From NCBI RefSeq assembly GCF_003355495.1, contig NZ_CP031337.1:372001-436000 (forward strand): 64,000 nt of DNA, written 5' to 3'. This stretch comes from Crenobacter cavernae (GTDB lineage: Bacteria; Pseudomonadota; Gammaproteobacteria; Burkholderiales; Chromobacteriaceae). The notes under the pieces were generated by a model that saw only the letters and a program-made list of their open reading frames with translations, made no database searches and was not told where the DNA came from. The position numbers were made by a program, and so were the translations under genes. Each line of letters starts with the position of its first letter. The first letter of the stretch is position 1. Below are positions 44,869 to 52,950 of this stretch, one piece after another.

Positions 44869-45870
44869 CTATCGTGCCGCGCGCGGCGCGGCGAAGCAAT
44901 TCAGATAATCGGTGAGCACGGCCTCGAGCTGCAGGCGCACGTTCAGCGTGTGTTCGGCGAAAGGCGCGAGCGCGATAAGCGCATCGTAGCAGCGCATCAG
45001 CGCCGCGGGTTCGGCGCGCGCGGCGAGCTTTTCGAGTTCCGCGCGCCAATCCGGATGATACCGGATGACATTGGCAAGCCTCAAACCGGCCAGGTCGCCG
45101 ACCCACTGCATCAGCCAGCCAAGCGCGGTGCCGAGCGGCAGCTTGTCCTTGTCGACGCTCTCGGCCAGCGACAGCATGCCGGCGAGCGTCGGCTTGGACA
45201 GCGCGGCGAGAAACTTGCGCCGCGCGTCGACGTGCGCCGCGTCGTGGTCGAACAGCGGCACGCCGCCGTGGTGGGCGAGTTCGGCTTCCGGCTCGGCGAC
45301 GCCCTCCTGCGCGAGATGCGCGAGCGCTTCGTCGTGGCTCGGGCGCGTCAAAACGTACGGCCGGCAGCGGCTCTTGATCGTCGGCAGCAGCCTCTCGCGG
45401 TGGTGGCTGACCAAGAGGAACAGCACGCCGTGAGGCGGCTCCTCGAGGATCTTCAACAGCGCGTTGGCGGCGGCCGGGTTCATCGCCTCGGCCGGCTCGA
45501 CCAGCACCACGCGGCGGCCCGAACGGTGCGCGGTCAGCTGCGCGAATTCGATCACGTCGCGCACCGCCTCGATCTTGATCTGCGCGAGGCGGCGCACGCT
45601 CTTGCCTTCCTTCACGGCGTCTTCGCCGTCGTCGGGGCTCAGCGTGCGGTAGTCGGGATGGTGGCCGGCGGCGAACCAGCGGCACGCCTCGCAGACGCCG
45701 CAGGCGCTCTCGTCTTCCAGCGGCGACTCGCACAGCATCGCGCGCGCCAGTTCCTCGGCGAAGGCGCGCTTGCCGATGCCGGCCGGGCCGGCGAACAGCC
45801 ACGCGTTAGGCAGCCGGGAGAATTCGCCGCGGATGCGCTGCCAGTCGGCCGCTTGCCAGGCGTAACGCAT
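44869..45870 (-). CDS. holB: DNA polymerase III delta' subunit
   Basis: A 333-residue clamp-loader subunit. Start MRYAWQAADWQRIRGEFSRLPNAWLFAGPAGIGKRAFAEE has the P-loop. A zinc-binding cluster follows (LCESPLEDESACGVCEACRWF), then HPDYRTLSP, and the sensor motif region IKSRC. ATG 45870 overlaps the tmk stop by one base (tgATG), so translation is coupled. Confidence 0.93.
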   Translation of the reverse strand: MRYAWQAADWQRIRGEFSRLPNAWLFAGPAGIGKRAFAEELARAMLCESPLEDESACGVCEACRWFAAGHHPDYRTLSPDDGEDAVKEGKSVRRLAQIKIEAVRDVIEFAQLTAHRSGRRVVLVEPAEAMNPAAANALLKILEEPPHGVLFLLVSHHRERLLPTIKSRCRPYVLTRPSHDEALAHLAQEGVAEPEAELAHHGGVPLFDHDAAHVDARRKFLAALSKPTLAGMLSLAESVDKDKLPLGTALGWLMQWVGDLAGLRLANVIRYHPDWRAELEKLAARAEPAALMRCYDALIALAPFAEHTLNVRLQLEAVLTDYLNCFAAPRAAR

Positions 45871-46499
45871 CAGCGCACCGCTTCCGGCAAGAGCTCGGCC
45901 AACCTCGCCTGCACCGCGGCGCGCACCACGTCGGGCGGCTGGCTGGCGTCGAACACGGCGAAGCGCACAGGTTCTCCCGCGGCGCGCGCGAGATAGGCCT
46001 GGCGCACGCGTTCGTGGAAGTCGCGCGCCTCGCGCTCGAAGCGGTCGAATTCGCGGCTTAAGGCCATGCGCGCCGCGGCGATCTCGGTCGACAGGTCGAA
46101 CAGCAGCGTCAGGTCGGGCGACAGCCCCTGCTGTACCCAGGATTCCAATATCGCGATGCGCTCGAGGCGCACGCCGCGCCCGCCGCCCTGGTAGGCGAAG
46201 GTCGCGTCGGTGAAGCGGTCGCACACCACCCAGCGGCCGGCGTCCAGCGCCGGGCGGATCACGCAGTTTATGTGTTCCTGGCGCGCGGCGAACATCAGCA
46301 GCGTCTCGGTGTCGAGGCCGACCTCGGTGTCGGGCGACAACAAGAGTTCGCGCAGTTTCTCCCCCAAGGGGGTGCCGCCCGGCTCGCGCGTGAACAGTGC
46401 GTCGATCTCGTGCTCGGCCAGCCAGTCGCGCACCGCGGCCAGCTGGGTGCTCTTGCCGGCGCCGTCCAGGCCCTCGAGCGTGATGAAACGTCCGGCCAT
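45870..46499 (-). CDS. tmk: Thymidylate kinase
   Basis: A 209-residue enzyme phosphorylating dTMP to dTDP. P-loop TLEGLDGAGKSTQ at residue 7-19, FTREPGGTPLGEKLRELLL, and CDRFTDATFAYQGGGRG (the DRF substrate motif) are all present. It starts directly at the mltG stop and overlaps the holB start. Confidence 0.97.
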   Translation of the reverse strand: MAGRFITLEGLDGAGKSTQLAAVRDWLAEHEIDALFTREPGGTPLGEKLRELLLSPDTEVGLDTETLLMFAARQEHINCVIRPALDAGRWVVCDRFTDATFAYQGGGRGVRLERIAILESWVQQGLSPDLTLLFDLSTEIAAARMALSREFDRFEREARDFHERVRQAYLARAAGEPVRFAVFDASQPPDVVRAAVQARLAELLPEAVR

Positions 46500-47491
46500 T
46501 ACTGCCCTTTCTTCAGGATGAACTGCCGAACCGCCGCGTTGTGCTCGGCCAGCGACTCGGAGAAGTGCGTGCTGCCGTCGCCGCGCGCGACGAAGTAGAG
46601 CGCGCGCGTTTCGGCCGGGCTCGCGGCGGCCTCAAGCGCGGCGCGGCCCGGCAGCGCGATCGGCGTCGGCGGCAGGCCGGCGCGCGTGTAGGTGTTATAC
46701 GGCGTGTCGCGCCTCAGGTCGCCCTTGCGGATGTTGCCGTTAAAGCGCCCGCCCATGCCGTAGATCACCGACGGGTCGGTCTGCAGCCGCATGCCGATCT
46801 TCAGCCGGTTGGCGAACACCGCCGACACCATGGTGCGATCCTCCTCGCGCGAGGTTTCCTTCTCGATCAGGCTGGCCATGATCAACAGCTCGTACGGGTT
46901 CGCGTACGGCAGGTCGACCGAGCGGTTCTCCCACACGCCGGCCAGATGCTGCTGCATCGTGCGGTAGGCGCGGCGGTAGACGTCGAGCTCGCTCGAACCG
47001 GGCACGAAGAAATAGGTGCTCGGGAAGAACAGGCCTTCGGCGTAGTCCTCGGGCGCGCCTAGCGTCGCCAGCAATTGCCTGTCGCTCCAGCCGGCGGTGT
47101 CGTGCGCGAGGTCCGAATCGCGCGCCACCGCCTGGCGGAACTGCGCGAAGCTCCAGCCCTCGATCACGGTCAGGCTTGCCTGGTCGGGACTGCCCTCGGC
47201 CAACCTCTTGAGCACCTCCCACATCGCGACCGGCGCGGAGAACTCATACAGCCCCGGCTTGACCTTACGGTCGACGCCGGTGATGCGCGACAGCGCGATC
47301 ATCACCCAGCGGTTGCGGATCACGCCCTCGGCCTCGAGCGAGCGCGCGACCTGGCTGAGGGTGCGGTTGCCGCCGACGGCGACGCTGTACGGCGTGGAGG
47401 GCAGGCTGACCGGTACCGCGACCACCCACGCGAGCCACAGGGCGGCCACGGCGATCACGATGGCGAGGGAGCGAACGATGAATTTCTGCAT
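46499..47491 (-). CDS. mltG: Endolytic murein transglycosylase MltG
   Basis: A 330-residue inner-membrane-anchored lytic transglycosylase. One N-terminal helix (IVRSLAIVIAVAALWLAWVVAVP) is followed by a LysM-like/YceG domain with LTVIEGWSFAQFRQAV and the catalytic glutamate motif IMASLIEKETS. The end FYFVAR-like ALYFVARGDGSTHFS is typical. MltG sets glycan-strand length during growth. First gene of mltG-tmk-holB-pilZ-tatD. Confidence 0.95.
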   Translation of the reverse strand: MQKFIVRSLAIVIAVAALWLAWVVAVPVSLPSTPYSVAVGGNRTLSQVARSLEAEGVIRNRWVMIALSRITGVDRKVKPGLYEFSAPVAMWEVLKRLAEGSPDQASLTVIEGWSFAQFRQAVARDSDLAHDTAGWSDRQLLATLGAPEDYAEGLFFPSTYFFVPGSSELDVYRRAYRTMQQHLAGVWENRSVDLPYANPYELLIMASLIEKETSREEDRTMVSAVFANRLKIGMRLQTDPSVIYGMGGRFNGNIRKGDLRRDTPYNTYTRAGLPPTPIALPGRAALEAAASPAETRALYFVARGDGSTHFSESLAEHNAAVRQFILKKGQ

Positions 47492-47575
47492 GGAATCGGC
47501 GTCTGGAGGTATCGCCGCGATGATAGCATTTGGCGGCCTTCAAGGGAGGGGCGGCGCCCTCCCCCGCGCCGGCTT

Positions 47576-48139
47576 TCAGGCGGCGCCCGCCGGTTCGCGC
47601 ACGACGCCGAAACGCTCGGCCAACGTGGTCGCGTCCGCGTAGGCGAGCGGTATCGAGCCGGCCGCGAACCGCACGGCGGCGTCCGGGCGACTCGCCGGCC
47701 AGCCGTCCCACGCTGCATCGGCAAGCTTCGCACCGTCGGGCGCAACGAGAAGCTCGGCCAACGTGGCGGTGTCGTGGTCGTGCACGCGTGCGAGCCGGCC
47801 TTCGAGTTCGGCATAGAACACGCCGTCGTCGCTGAGCCACACGGCGGCCGCTTCGGCGGCGACCCCGTCGGGCAGACGGCGAAAAGTGCCGCTCGCCTCG
47901 ACGCGCGCGACATAGGGCGTGTCCTCCAGCGTCACGTACGCGCGCTGCGGGCCGTTTTGCACGTAGGCTTCACCGGTCTCGCCGACCTCGTAGTTACGCG
48001 AAAAGAAAGCGGCGAGCCCGGCGTGCGTCACGCGTTCGCCAGCTATGCGCCACGCGCCGCGCGCGTCGAGCGCGAGCCAGCCATAGCAGGCCGGCACGTC
48101 AGGCCATTTGGCGATCGCCGCCAGCACCATCGCGTCCAT
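47576..48139 (-). CDS. Conserved protein of unknown function (DUF-type, betaproteobacterial)
   Basis: About 187 residues from ATG 48139 (MDAMVLAAIAKWPDVPACYGWLALDARGAW); an in-frame ATG 48 bases upstream gives 203. The pattern AFFSRNYEVGETGEAYVQNGPQRAYVTLEDTPYV recurs in betaproteobacterial hypothetical proteins, but I do not know its function. No signal peptide or membrane helix. Two copies of the dispersed word (47615 and 47753) lie within its 3' half, unusually close together. Confidence 0.7.
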   Translation of the reverse strand: MDAMVLAAIAKWPDVPACYGWLALDARGAWRIAGERVTHAGLAAFFSRNYEVGETGEAYVQNGPQRAYVTLEDTPYVARVEASGTFRRLPDGVAAEAAAVWLSDDGVFYAELEGRLARVHDHDTATLAELLVAPDGAKLADAAWDGWPASRPDAAVRFAAGSIPLAYADATTLAERFGVVREPAGAA

Positions 48140-48320
48140 CAGGTCTCGATTCCTCGCGTCAGTAAGGCAAGCGAGCGCTTGCGTCATTTATTTGTAGCCT
48201 TGCCGGACAGGCCGATCATCCCCACCCGGCGGCCTCAGCGTCGGAACGCTTCCGCTTGTGGCCTGGCTGTCCCGCGCGAGCGTCTTCCGGCTCGACCCCA
48301 CGCGCCGGCCCCCCGCCGCG

Positions 48321-48824
48321 TCACCATTGCGTCACGCTGGCGCGCATATTGTTGCCGTTCTGCACCACGGAAACCTTGCCCTGCACGCCGGCCTGGCTGA
48401 TGGTGACCTGGTTGCCGTGGCCAACTTGCTGGACGTAAGCCAGGTTGTACGCGCCGCTTTGCGTGATCGTGCCGATATTGCCGTTCCCGTACTGCGACAC
48501 GGCGGCCTGGTTGGCGTAACCGGCCTGCTGGACGAGCAGCTGGTTTTCAAGCCCCTGCTGCCGGACATGCAGGCGCTGCAAGGCGCCGTGCTGGCTGATG
48601 GCCGCCGTATTGCCGTGGCCGTATTGCCCCACGGAAACGCCGCTGCCATCGCCGGCTTGATCCACGTGCAGCTGGTTGGCCGCACCGGCTTGCACGACGC
48701 GCACCGTCTGGACAGCGCCGATGCCGTCGTAGTCCGACGCAAGGTCTTCGTGAGCGAACGCCTGGGCGGCGCCGGCGCAGAGCGCCGCGCCGATCAGGCC
48801 GCGCAACAACTTAGCTATCGACAT
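48321..48824 (-). CDS. csgB: Minor curlin subunit (CsgB-like)
   Basis: A 167-residue exported protein with a signal peptide (LLRGLIGAALCAGAAQAFA). About five curlin repeats follow, of the form QxGxxNxxxIxQxG (VGQYGHGNTAAISQHG, VSQYGNGNIGTITQSG, VQQVGHGNQVTISQAG). CsgB nucleates CsgA fibre growth at the cell surface. Its start overlaps the csgG end by 14 bases, so it is the last gene of the csgE-csgF-csgA-csgG-csgB run. The csgB/csgA naming of the two curlins is by size and position. Confidence 0.82.
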   Translation of the reverse strand: MSIAKLLRGLIGAALCAGAAQAFAHEDLASDYDGIGAVQTVRVVQAGAANQLHVDQAGDGSGVSVGQYGHGNTAAISQHGALQRLHVRQQGLENQLLVQQAGYANQAAVSQYGNGNIGTITQSGAYNLAYVQQVGHGNQVTISQAGVQGKVSVVQNGNNMRASVTQW

Positions 48825-49737
48825 TGCTCGGATTTCCTTGGCGGCCCGGGGCCAGCTTCCGCAAGTTTTCGCCGGCGTACTCGTCCGGCGTCAACTGCAA
48901 TTGGTTGTCGTAAGCCTTGAGGTAGTTCTGCACCAGCGGCGCGTTGAAATCTTCCGGGTTCTTCAGCGCCCACAGACGGTCGCGAATGCCCTGCGTGATC
49001 AAGTGCACCAGCGCCGTTTCGATCGCTTCGCGCACGCACAACTGCACCGGCTCGTTTTGCGAGAAACCGACTTCGTATTCGAGCAGGCTCTTGAGCGACA
49101 CAAAGCGGAAGCCGCCGAAATCCAGTTGTATCGAGTAAATGGTTTTGGTGGTGCTGATGCTTTCCAGCACCTGGCCGGTGCGGATGTCCACCGCGCGCAG
49201 GTTGATGGTGACCTGGTCGACCCGGTAGGCGTCGGAGGCGCCCACCCCGAGGTAGCGCACGCCGGCGCCGCCGGTTTTGACATTGCTTTCGTAGCCGACG
49301 ATGGCGCCTTCGATAATCAGGTGCGCCGGCATCAGCTGCGGCAGCGTTTGCGTCGGCTGCGCGCCGCCGGCCGGGCCTTCCAGCGCGCGGATGATCTTGC
49401 GTTCGGTCAGCAGGTTCTGCAGGTTTTCGCGCTCCACCGGGATGAACCAGCGCGAATCGCGCAGCGCCTTGATCAGCAGCGCCGCGGCGCCCTGGGTGAC
49501 CGAGGTGGAAAACGAGCTGTCCGGGGCCGGCTTGTATTGGCCAGTCTGGTCGCGAAAACCGTAGATCGCCACCGGAATGCGTCCCAGCGTTTCCGGCAGC
49601 TGGGTCAAATCAGACGAAACTTGGGTGGGCGGGGCAAGCGTGGCCGGCGAGCGTGTGGTTGCCGGCCGCGAGCTGGCACAGCCGACCAGCAGCCCCAGCG
49701 CGACAAGCCAGACAACCCTGAAAAACCGCTCAAACAT
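48811..49737 (-). CDS. csgG: Curli secretion channel lipoprotein CsgG
   Basis: A 308-residue outer-membrane lipoprotein forming the nonameric curli export pore. The lipobox LLVGC follows the signal helix. IPVAIYGFRDQTGQYKPAPDSSFSTSVTQGA, DSRWFIPVERENLQNLLTERKIIR and AHLIIEGAIVGYESNVKTGGAGVRYLGVGAS are the CsgG core. ATG 49737 with AGGGGAAG upstream is preferred over TTG 49740. Confidence 0.96.
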   Translation of the reverse strand: MFERFFRVVWLVALGLLVGCASSRPATTRSPATLAPPTQVSSDLTQLPETLGRIPVAIYGFRDQTGQYKPAPDSSFSTSVTQGAAALLIKALRDSRWFIPVERENLQNLLTERKIIRALEGPAGGAQPTQTLPQLMPAHLIIEGAIVGYESNVKTGGAGVRYLGVGASDAYRVDQVTINLRAVDIRTGQVLESISTTKTIYSIQLDFGGFRFVSLKSLLEYEVGFSQNEPVQLCVREAIETALVHLITQGIRDRLWALKNPEDFNAPLVQNYLKAYDNQLQLTPDEYAGENLRKLAPGRQGNPSNVDS

Positions 49738-49795
49738 CAAAACTTCCCCTTGGAAACCCGCCCGGACACGCCGGGCGGGCCATGCTGCTTTGCGC

Positions 49796-51679
49796 TTAGC
49801 GCTGGACGATCGTGGCGGTGTTGGCCTGGCCGCTCTGGTAAACGGCGGCCACCAGGTTGTTGCCGGTCTGGGTCAGGTTGATCAGGTTCTTGTCAGCCTG
49901 AACGGAGCCGGTGCCGACCTGGGTCAGCGTGGCGCGGTTGCCGGAACCGGACTGCAACAAGATTTCTTCGTTCCAGCTGCCGGACTGGCTGCTCGCCAGG
50001 TACTGGTTGCTGCCTTGTTGTTTCAGGTCGGCGGTGAGGTTGTTGCCGCTGGACTGCGCGACGAGGGCGTAGCTGCCGTTGCTGCTGATGCCGTCGTAAC
50101 CCTGCTGCAGTTTCACGCTGCTGTTGCGGGTATCGTTTTGGCTAAGGTTGGCCACGTTGCTGTTGCCCAGTTGGGCCACGTTGGCTTGTACCGTCACGTT
50201 GCGGTTCTGGTTGAGCGCAGCCTGGTTCTGGCTGCCGTTTTGGGTCATCTGAGCGGTTTGGTAGTAGTAAGCGCTGCCGGAGTTGTTGGCTTGATTGATG
50301 CTGCCAACGTTGGAGTCGCCGTTTTGCGAGACGCTGGCGCTGGTGCCCCAGTCGCTGCTGGTTTGGCTGATCGTGCCGCGGTTGCTGTTGCCAGCCTGGT
50401 TCAGGGCAGCCGTCACCGAGTTGTTGCCGGTTTGGCTGATGCTGGCCACGTTGCTATTGCCGGACTGATAGCCGTTGGCGCTGGAGGCGTTGTTGCCGGT
50501 TTGCGAGACGGTGCCGCTGTTGCTGCTGCCGAACTGGTTGAGCGAGGCGCTGGTGGAGCCGCCGTAGTAATAGCCGCCGTTGCCGCTCTGGGTGATCGAC
50601 GCCAGGTTGCTGCCACCTTGCTGGGTAGCGTTGGCGTACACGCCGCTGCCGTTATTGTCCTGGGCGATTTTGCCGTCGTTGCTGTTGCCGTACTGGTTCA
50701 GCGAGGCGCCGGTGTTACTGCCGTAGTAGTAGTAGTAAGCACCACCGTTGCCGCTTTGGCGGATCGAACCGGTGTTGCTGTTGCCGGACTGGCCGGCATA
50801 CGCGTTCACGCTGCTGCCGTTGCCGTTCTGCACGACGGAAATGCTGTTGCCGTCGCCGGACTGGCTGCTGGATGCGCTGCCGGATCCGCCGTAGTACCAG
50901 TAATAGCCGCCGTTGCTGTTGTTGCCGGCCTGCTCGATGGCGGCGGCGTTGCCGGTGCCGTATTGGCTGGCGTAGGCGTTGATGCCGCCGCTGTTGTTAT
51001 TCTGGGCAAGGCTCAGCGCGTTGCCGGCGCCGCTCTGGCTGGCGTTGGCGCTGGAGTAGCCGCCGTAGTACCAGTAGTAGCCGTTGTTGCTGTTGCCGGC
51101 CTGCTGGACGGACGCGGTGTTGTTGCTGCCGAACTGGCTGGCACTGGCGTTGGCGCTGCCGCGATTGCCGGTCTGCGCGATGTTCAGCGCGTTGCCGGAA
51201 CCGGACTGATAGCCGTTGGCGCTGCTGTTGCCGCCGTAATAGTAGTAGTAATAGCCGCCATAGTTGCTGTTGCCGGTCTGGGCGATGGTCGCGCGGTTGC
51301 TGTCGCCGGACTGGTTCAGGTTGGCGCTGGCGCCGGAGTTAGCGGTCTGATCGATCTGGCCGTTGTTGACGCTGCCGTTCTGGGTCAGCGACGCATAGTC
51401 GTAGCTGCCGCCGTTCTGGCTGATCGCGGCCTGGTTCTGCTCGCCGTTGCTGCTGACGCTGACGTTAGCGCCATAGGTATTGGCCTGGTCAAGCGTCAGC
51501 GTGCCGCCGTTGCCGGACTGGTTGGCGCTGATGTTGGAGCCGTTGGCGTTGGTCTGCGTCGCGCTCAGGGTATTGCCGGTGCCGTTCTGGCTGATCGTAA
51601 CGGAGCTGTTGTCGGCCATCGCCTGGGCGGAGAGGGCCGCGCTAACGGCGAGATACAGCAAGGAGTAACGCGCTTTCAT
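49796..51679 (-). CDS. csgA: Giant curlin-repeat amyloid subunit with tyrosine-rich inserts (CsgA-like)
   Basis: 627 residues, about four times E. coli CsgA. A signal peptide (MKARYSLLYLAVSAALSAQAMA) is followed by some 22-24 curlin repeats (for example LNQSGDSNRATIAQTG, SQFGSNNTASVQQAG, NQAGNSNRGTISQT). Between alternate repeats are aromatic blocks: GGYYYYYYGGN, NGYYWYYGGY, GGYYWYYGGSG, AYYYYYGSN, GGYYYGGS and AYYYQ. The unit count is by eye. It likely forms the extracellular fibre; the Tyr/Trp inserts are not part of known CsgA. A GGGA ribosome site lies 10 bases before ATG 51679. Confidence 0.85.
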   Translation of the reverse strand: MKARYSLLYLAVSAALSAQAMADNSSVTISQNGTGNTLSATQTNANGSNISANQSGNGGTLTLDQANTYGANVSVSSNGEQNQAAISQNGGSYDYASLTQNGSVNNGQIDQTANSGASANLNQSGDSNRATIAQTGNSNYGGYYYYYYGGNSSANGYQSGSGNALNIAQTGNRGSANASASQFGSNNTASVQQAGNSNNGYYWYYGGYSSANASQSGAGNALSLAQNNNSGGINAYASQYGTGNAAAIEQAGNNSNGGYYWYYGGSGSASSSQSGDGNSISVVQNGNGSSVNAYAGQSGNSNTGSIRQSGNGGAYYYYYGSNTGASLNQYGNSNDGKIAQDNNGSGVYANATQQGGSNLASITQSGNGGYYYGGSTSASLNQFGSSNSGTVSQTGNNASSANGYQSGNSNVASISQTGNNSVTAALNQAGNSNRGTISQTSSDWGTSASVSQNGDSNVGSINQANNSGSAYYYQTAQMTQNGSQNQAALNQNRNVTVQANVAQLGNSNVANLSQNDTRNSSVKLQQGYDGISSNGSYALVAQSSGNNLTADLKQQGSNQYLASSQSGSWNEEILLQSGSGNRATLTQVGTGSVQADKNLINLTQTGNNLVAAVYQSGQANTATIVQR

Positions 51680-51794
51680 TATTTTTTTCCCTTTTTGATC
51701 AATCGTCTCGGTCAAACCGCAAGCCGGCGCAGGCCGGCACGTCCTGCCCTACTAGAATCGTTGCGTGGCCAACTCGCTGGAGCTGGCGCCTTTG

Positions 51795-52211
51795 TTAAGG
51801 CTGGTTCACCAGGAATTGGGTGGACTGGCCGGTCGCTTTATCGGTGGTCGTGATCTGCAGCACCCCGTTCCCTTGGGAGACGATGCTGATGCGAAAATCG
51901 GTGGTCTCGACGGTGCCCGGGATCAATTGCCCGGTGGAGCTCACCACGTTGGACGACAAGGCGCTGGCCACTCGGCTCAAGATCGCGCTCTGCAAAGACG
52001 TGTTGAACTGCTTCAGCGCATCCTGCTGCGACATCGCCGGCGTGGGCTCTTTGTAGTGGTTCTGCGCTTGCGCTGCATTCAGCAGCAGCGTGCCGTTGAG
52101 CGGGTTGCCGCCGAATGACGGATTGATCGGCGTATAAATCAGCTCGCTCGCCTGGAGAGGCCCGGCCAGCAACGCCATCAACACCGTGATTTGGAATCCG
52201 TAACGCAGCAC
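51795..52211 (-). CDS. csgF: Curli assembly protein CsgF
   Basis: A 138-residue exported protein. The signal peptide (QITVLMALLAGPLQAS) is followed by the CsgF start ELIYTPINPSFGGNPLNGTLLLNAAQAQN, which caps and regulates the CsgG channel. Matches the family in length and in the conserved PxNPxFGG motif. Fifteen bases after csgE. Confidence 0.95.
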   Translation of the reverse strand: MLRYGFQITVLMALLAGPLQASELIYTPINPSFGGNPLNGTLLLNAAQAQNHYKEPTPAMSQQDALKQFNTSLQSAILSRVASALSSNVVSSTGQLIPGTVETTDFRISIVSQGNGVLQITTTDKATGQSTQFLVNQP

Positions 52212-52226
52212 AGCAACCTTCCCTTC

Positions 52227-52661
52227 CTAAAATTCGTCGCGCGCCAAATCGGCATCGCCAAATACTTGGTCCACTTGGGTCTGGATGACGGCGGAAAACG
52301 CTTCTTCGGCGGCTTGCTGCGCCAGCACGGCGGTCTGAGAGCGGTTCGGCGGCAGGAAGGCTTGAAACACCAGCTTGCTGCCGTAGTGGATGGACACCTG
52401 GCCGCCCCATCGGGCGCTTGGCCGCTCGGACACGAACAACATAAAGCGCCCGTTCTCGTCTTTTTCCGCCCAAACGCCGGCAAAGCTGTCGTAGAAGGCT
52501 TTGCCGAGCACCGTCACCATTTGCGCAGTCACAATTCCCGTCACTTCGCGGGGCGGTGACAGGCGGCGGTCGGACTCCAGTTCACTCGCCTTCACCGCTG
52601 TGCTGCCAAGCAGGCTGGCGCTGCCAATTAGCCCTAGTCCCAGGAACAGACGCAAAGACAT
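52227..52661 (-). CDS. csgE: Curli assembly protein CsgE
   Basis: A 144-residue exported protein: signal (LFLGLGLIGSASLLGSTAVKA), then VTGIVTAQMVTVLGKAFYDSFAGVWAE and an EAFSAVIQTQVDQVFGDADLA tail, the CsgE pattern. CsgE caps the periplasmic side of CsgG and guides curlin subunits. First gene of the operon. Confidence 0.92.
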   Translation of the reverse strand: MSLRLFLGLGLIGSASLLGSTAVKASELESDRRLSPPREVTGIVTAQMVTVLGKAFYDSFAGVWAEKDENGRFMLFVSERPSARWGGQVSIHYGSKLVFQAFLPPNRSQTAVLAQQAAEEAFSAVIQTQVDQVFGDADLARDEF

Positions 52662-52836
52662 GCCTATCCTCCTGACGCGTTAGGCGCTTTTATAAGGGAA
52701 CTTTTAAACTGGCGGCGCATCTGATTTGAAATATACCAACAACATATCAATAAGTTGTTGTTTAAGAAGGGGACGATATTTTTATAGATTGTCATTTTTA
52801 CAACAACTGACCTAGGGCTAACCCTAGGCGGCCCGC
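52662..52836 (-). promoter_or_regulatory. AT-rich control region upstream of csgE
   Basis: Unusually AT-rich for this genome. Contains CAACAAC (52737-52743) and GTTGTTG (52754-52760) as an inverted repeat with a 10-base spacer, a second CAACAAC at 52801-52807, and the palindromic hairpin CCTAGGG-CTAA-CCCTAGG at 52811-52828. A CsgD/LuxR-type activator site would be expected here; no csgD gene is in the window. Promoter elements not resolved. Confidence 0.45.
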
Positions 52837-52868
52837 AAAAACGCCGCGAGGAGCTTTCGCGGCGTTTT
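52837..52868. terminator. Hairpin terminator between the csg promoter region and ybbP
   Basis: Arms AAAACGCCGCGA and TCGCGGCGTTTT around GGAGCTT; usable in both directions. Confidence 0.85.
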
Positions 52869-52950
52869 GTTGTGTAACAGAAGGAAGGCTATGGCGAGCT
52901 ACGCCCCAACTCAGGAACCGGGCGGCAAGCGATGCGCGACGGAGATCGTT

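Noticed and set aside
50255..51265. Aromatic blocks in the giant curlin read as simple DNA repeats or a sequencing artefact
   Set aside because: Codons for Tyr and Trp differ between blocks (for example TAC/TAT and TGG mixed), so they are not exact tandem copies; the frame stays open throughout.
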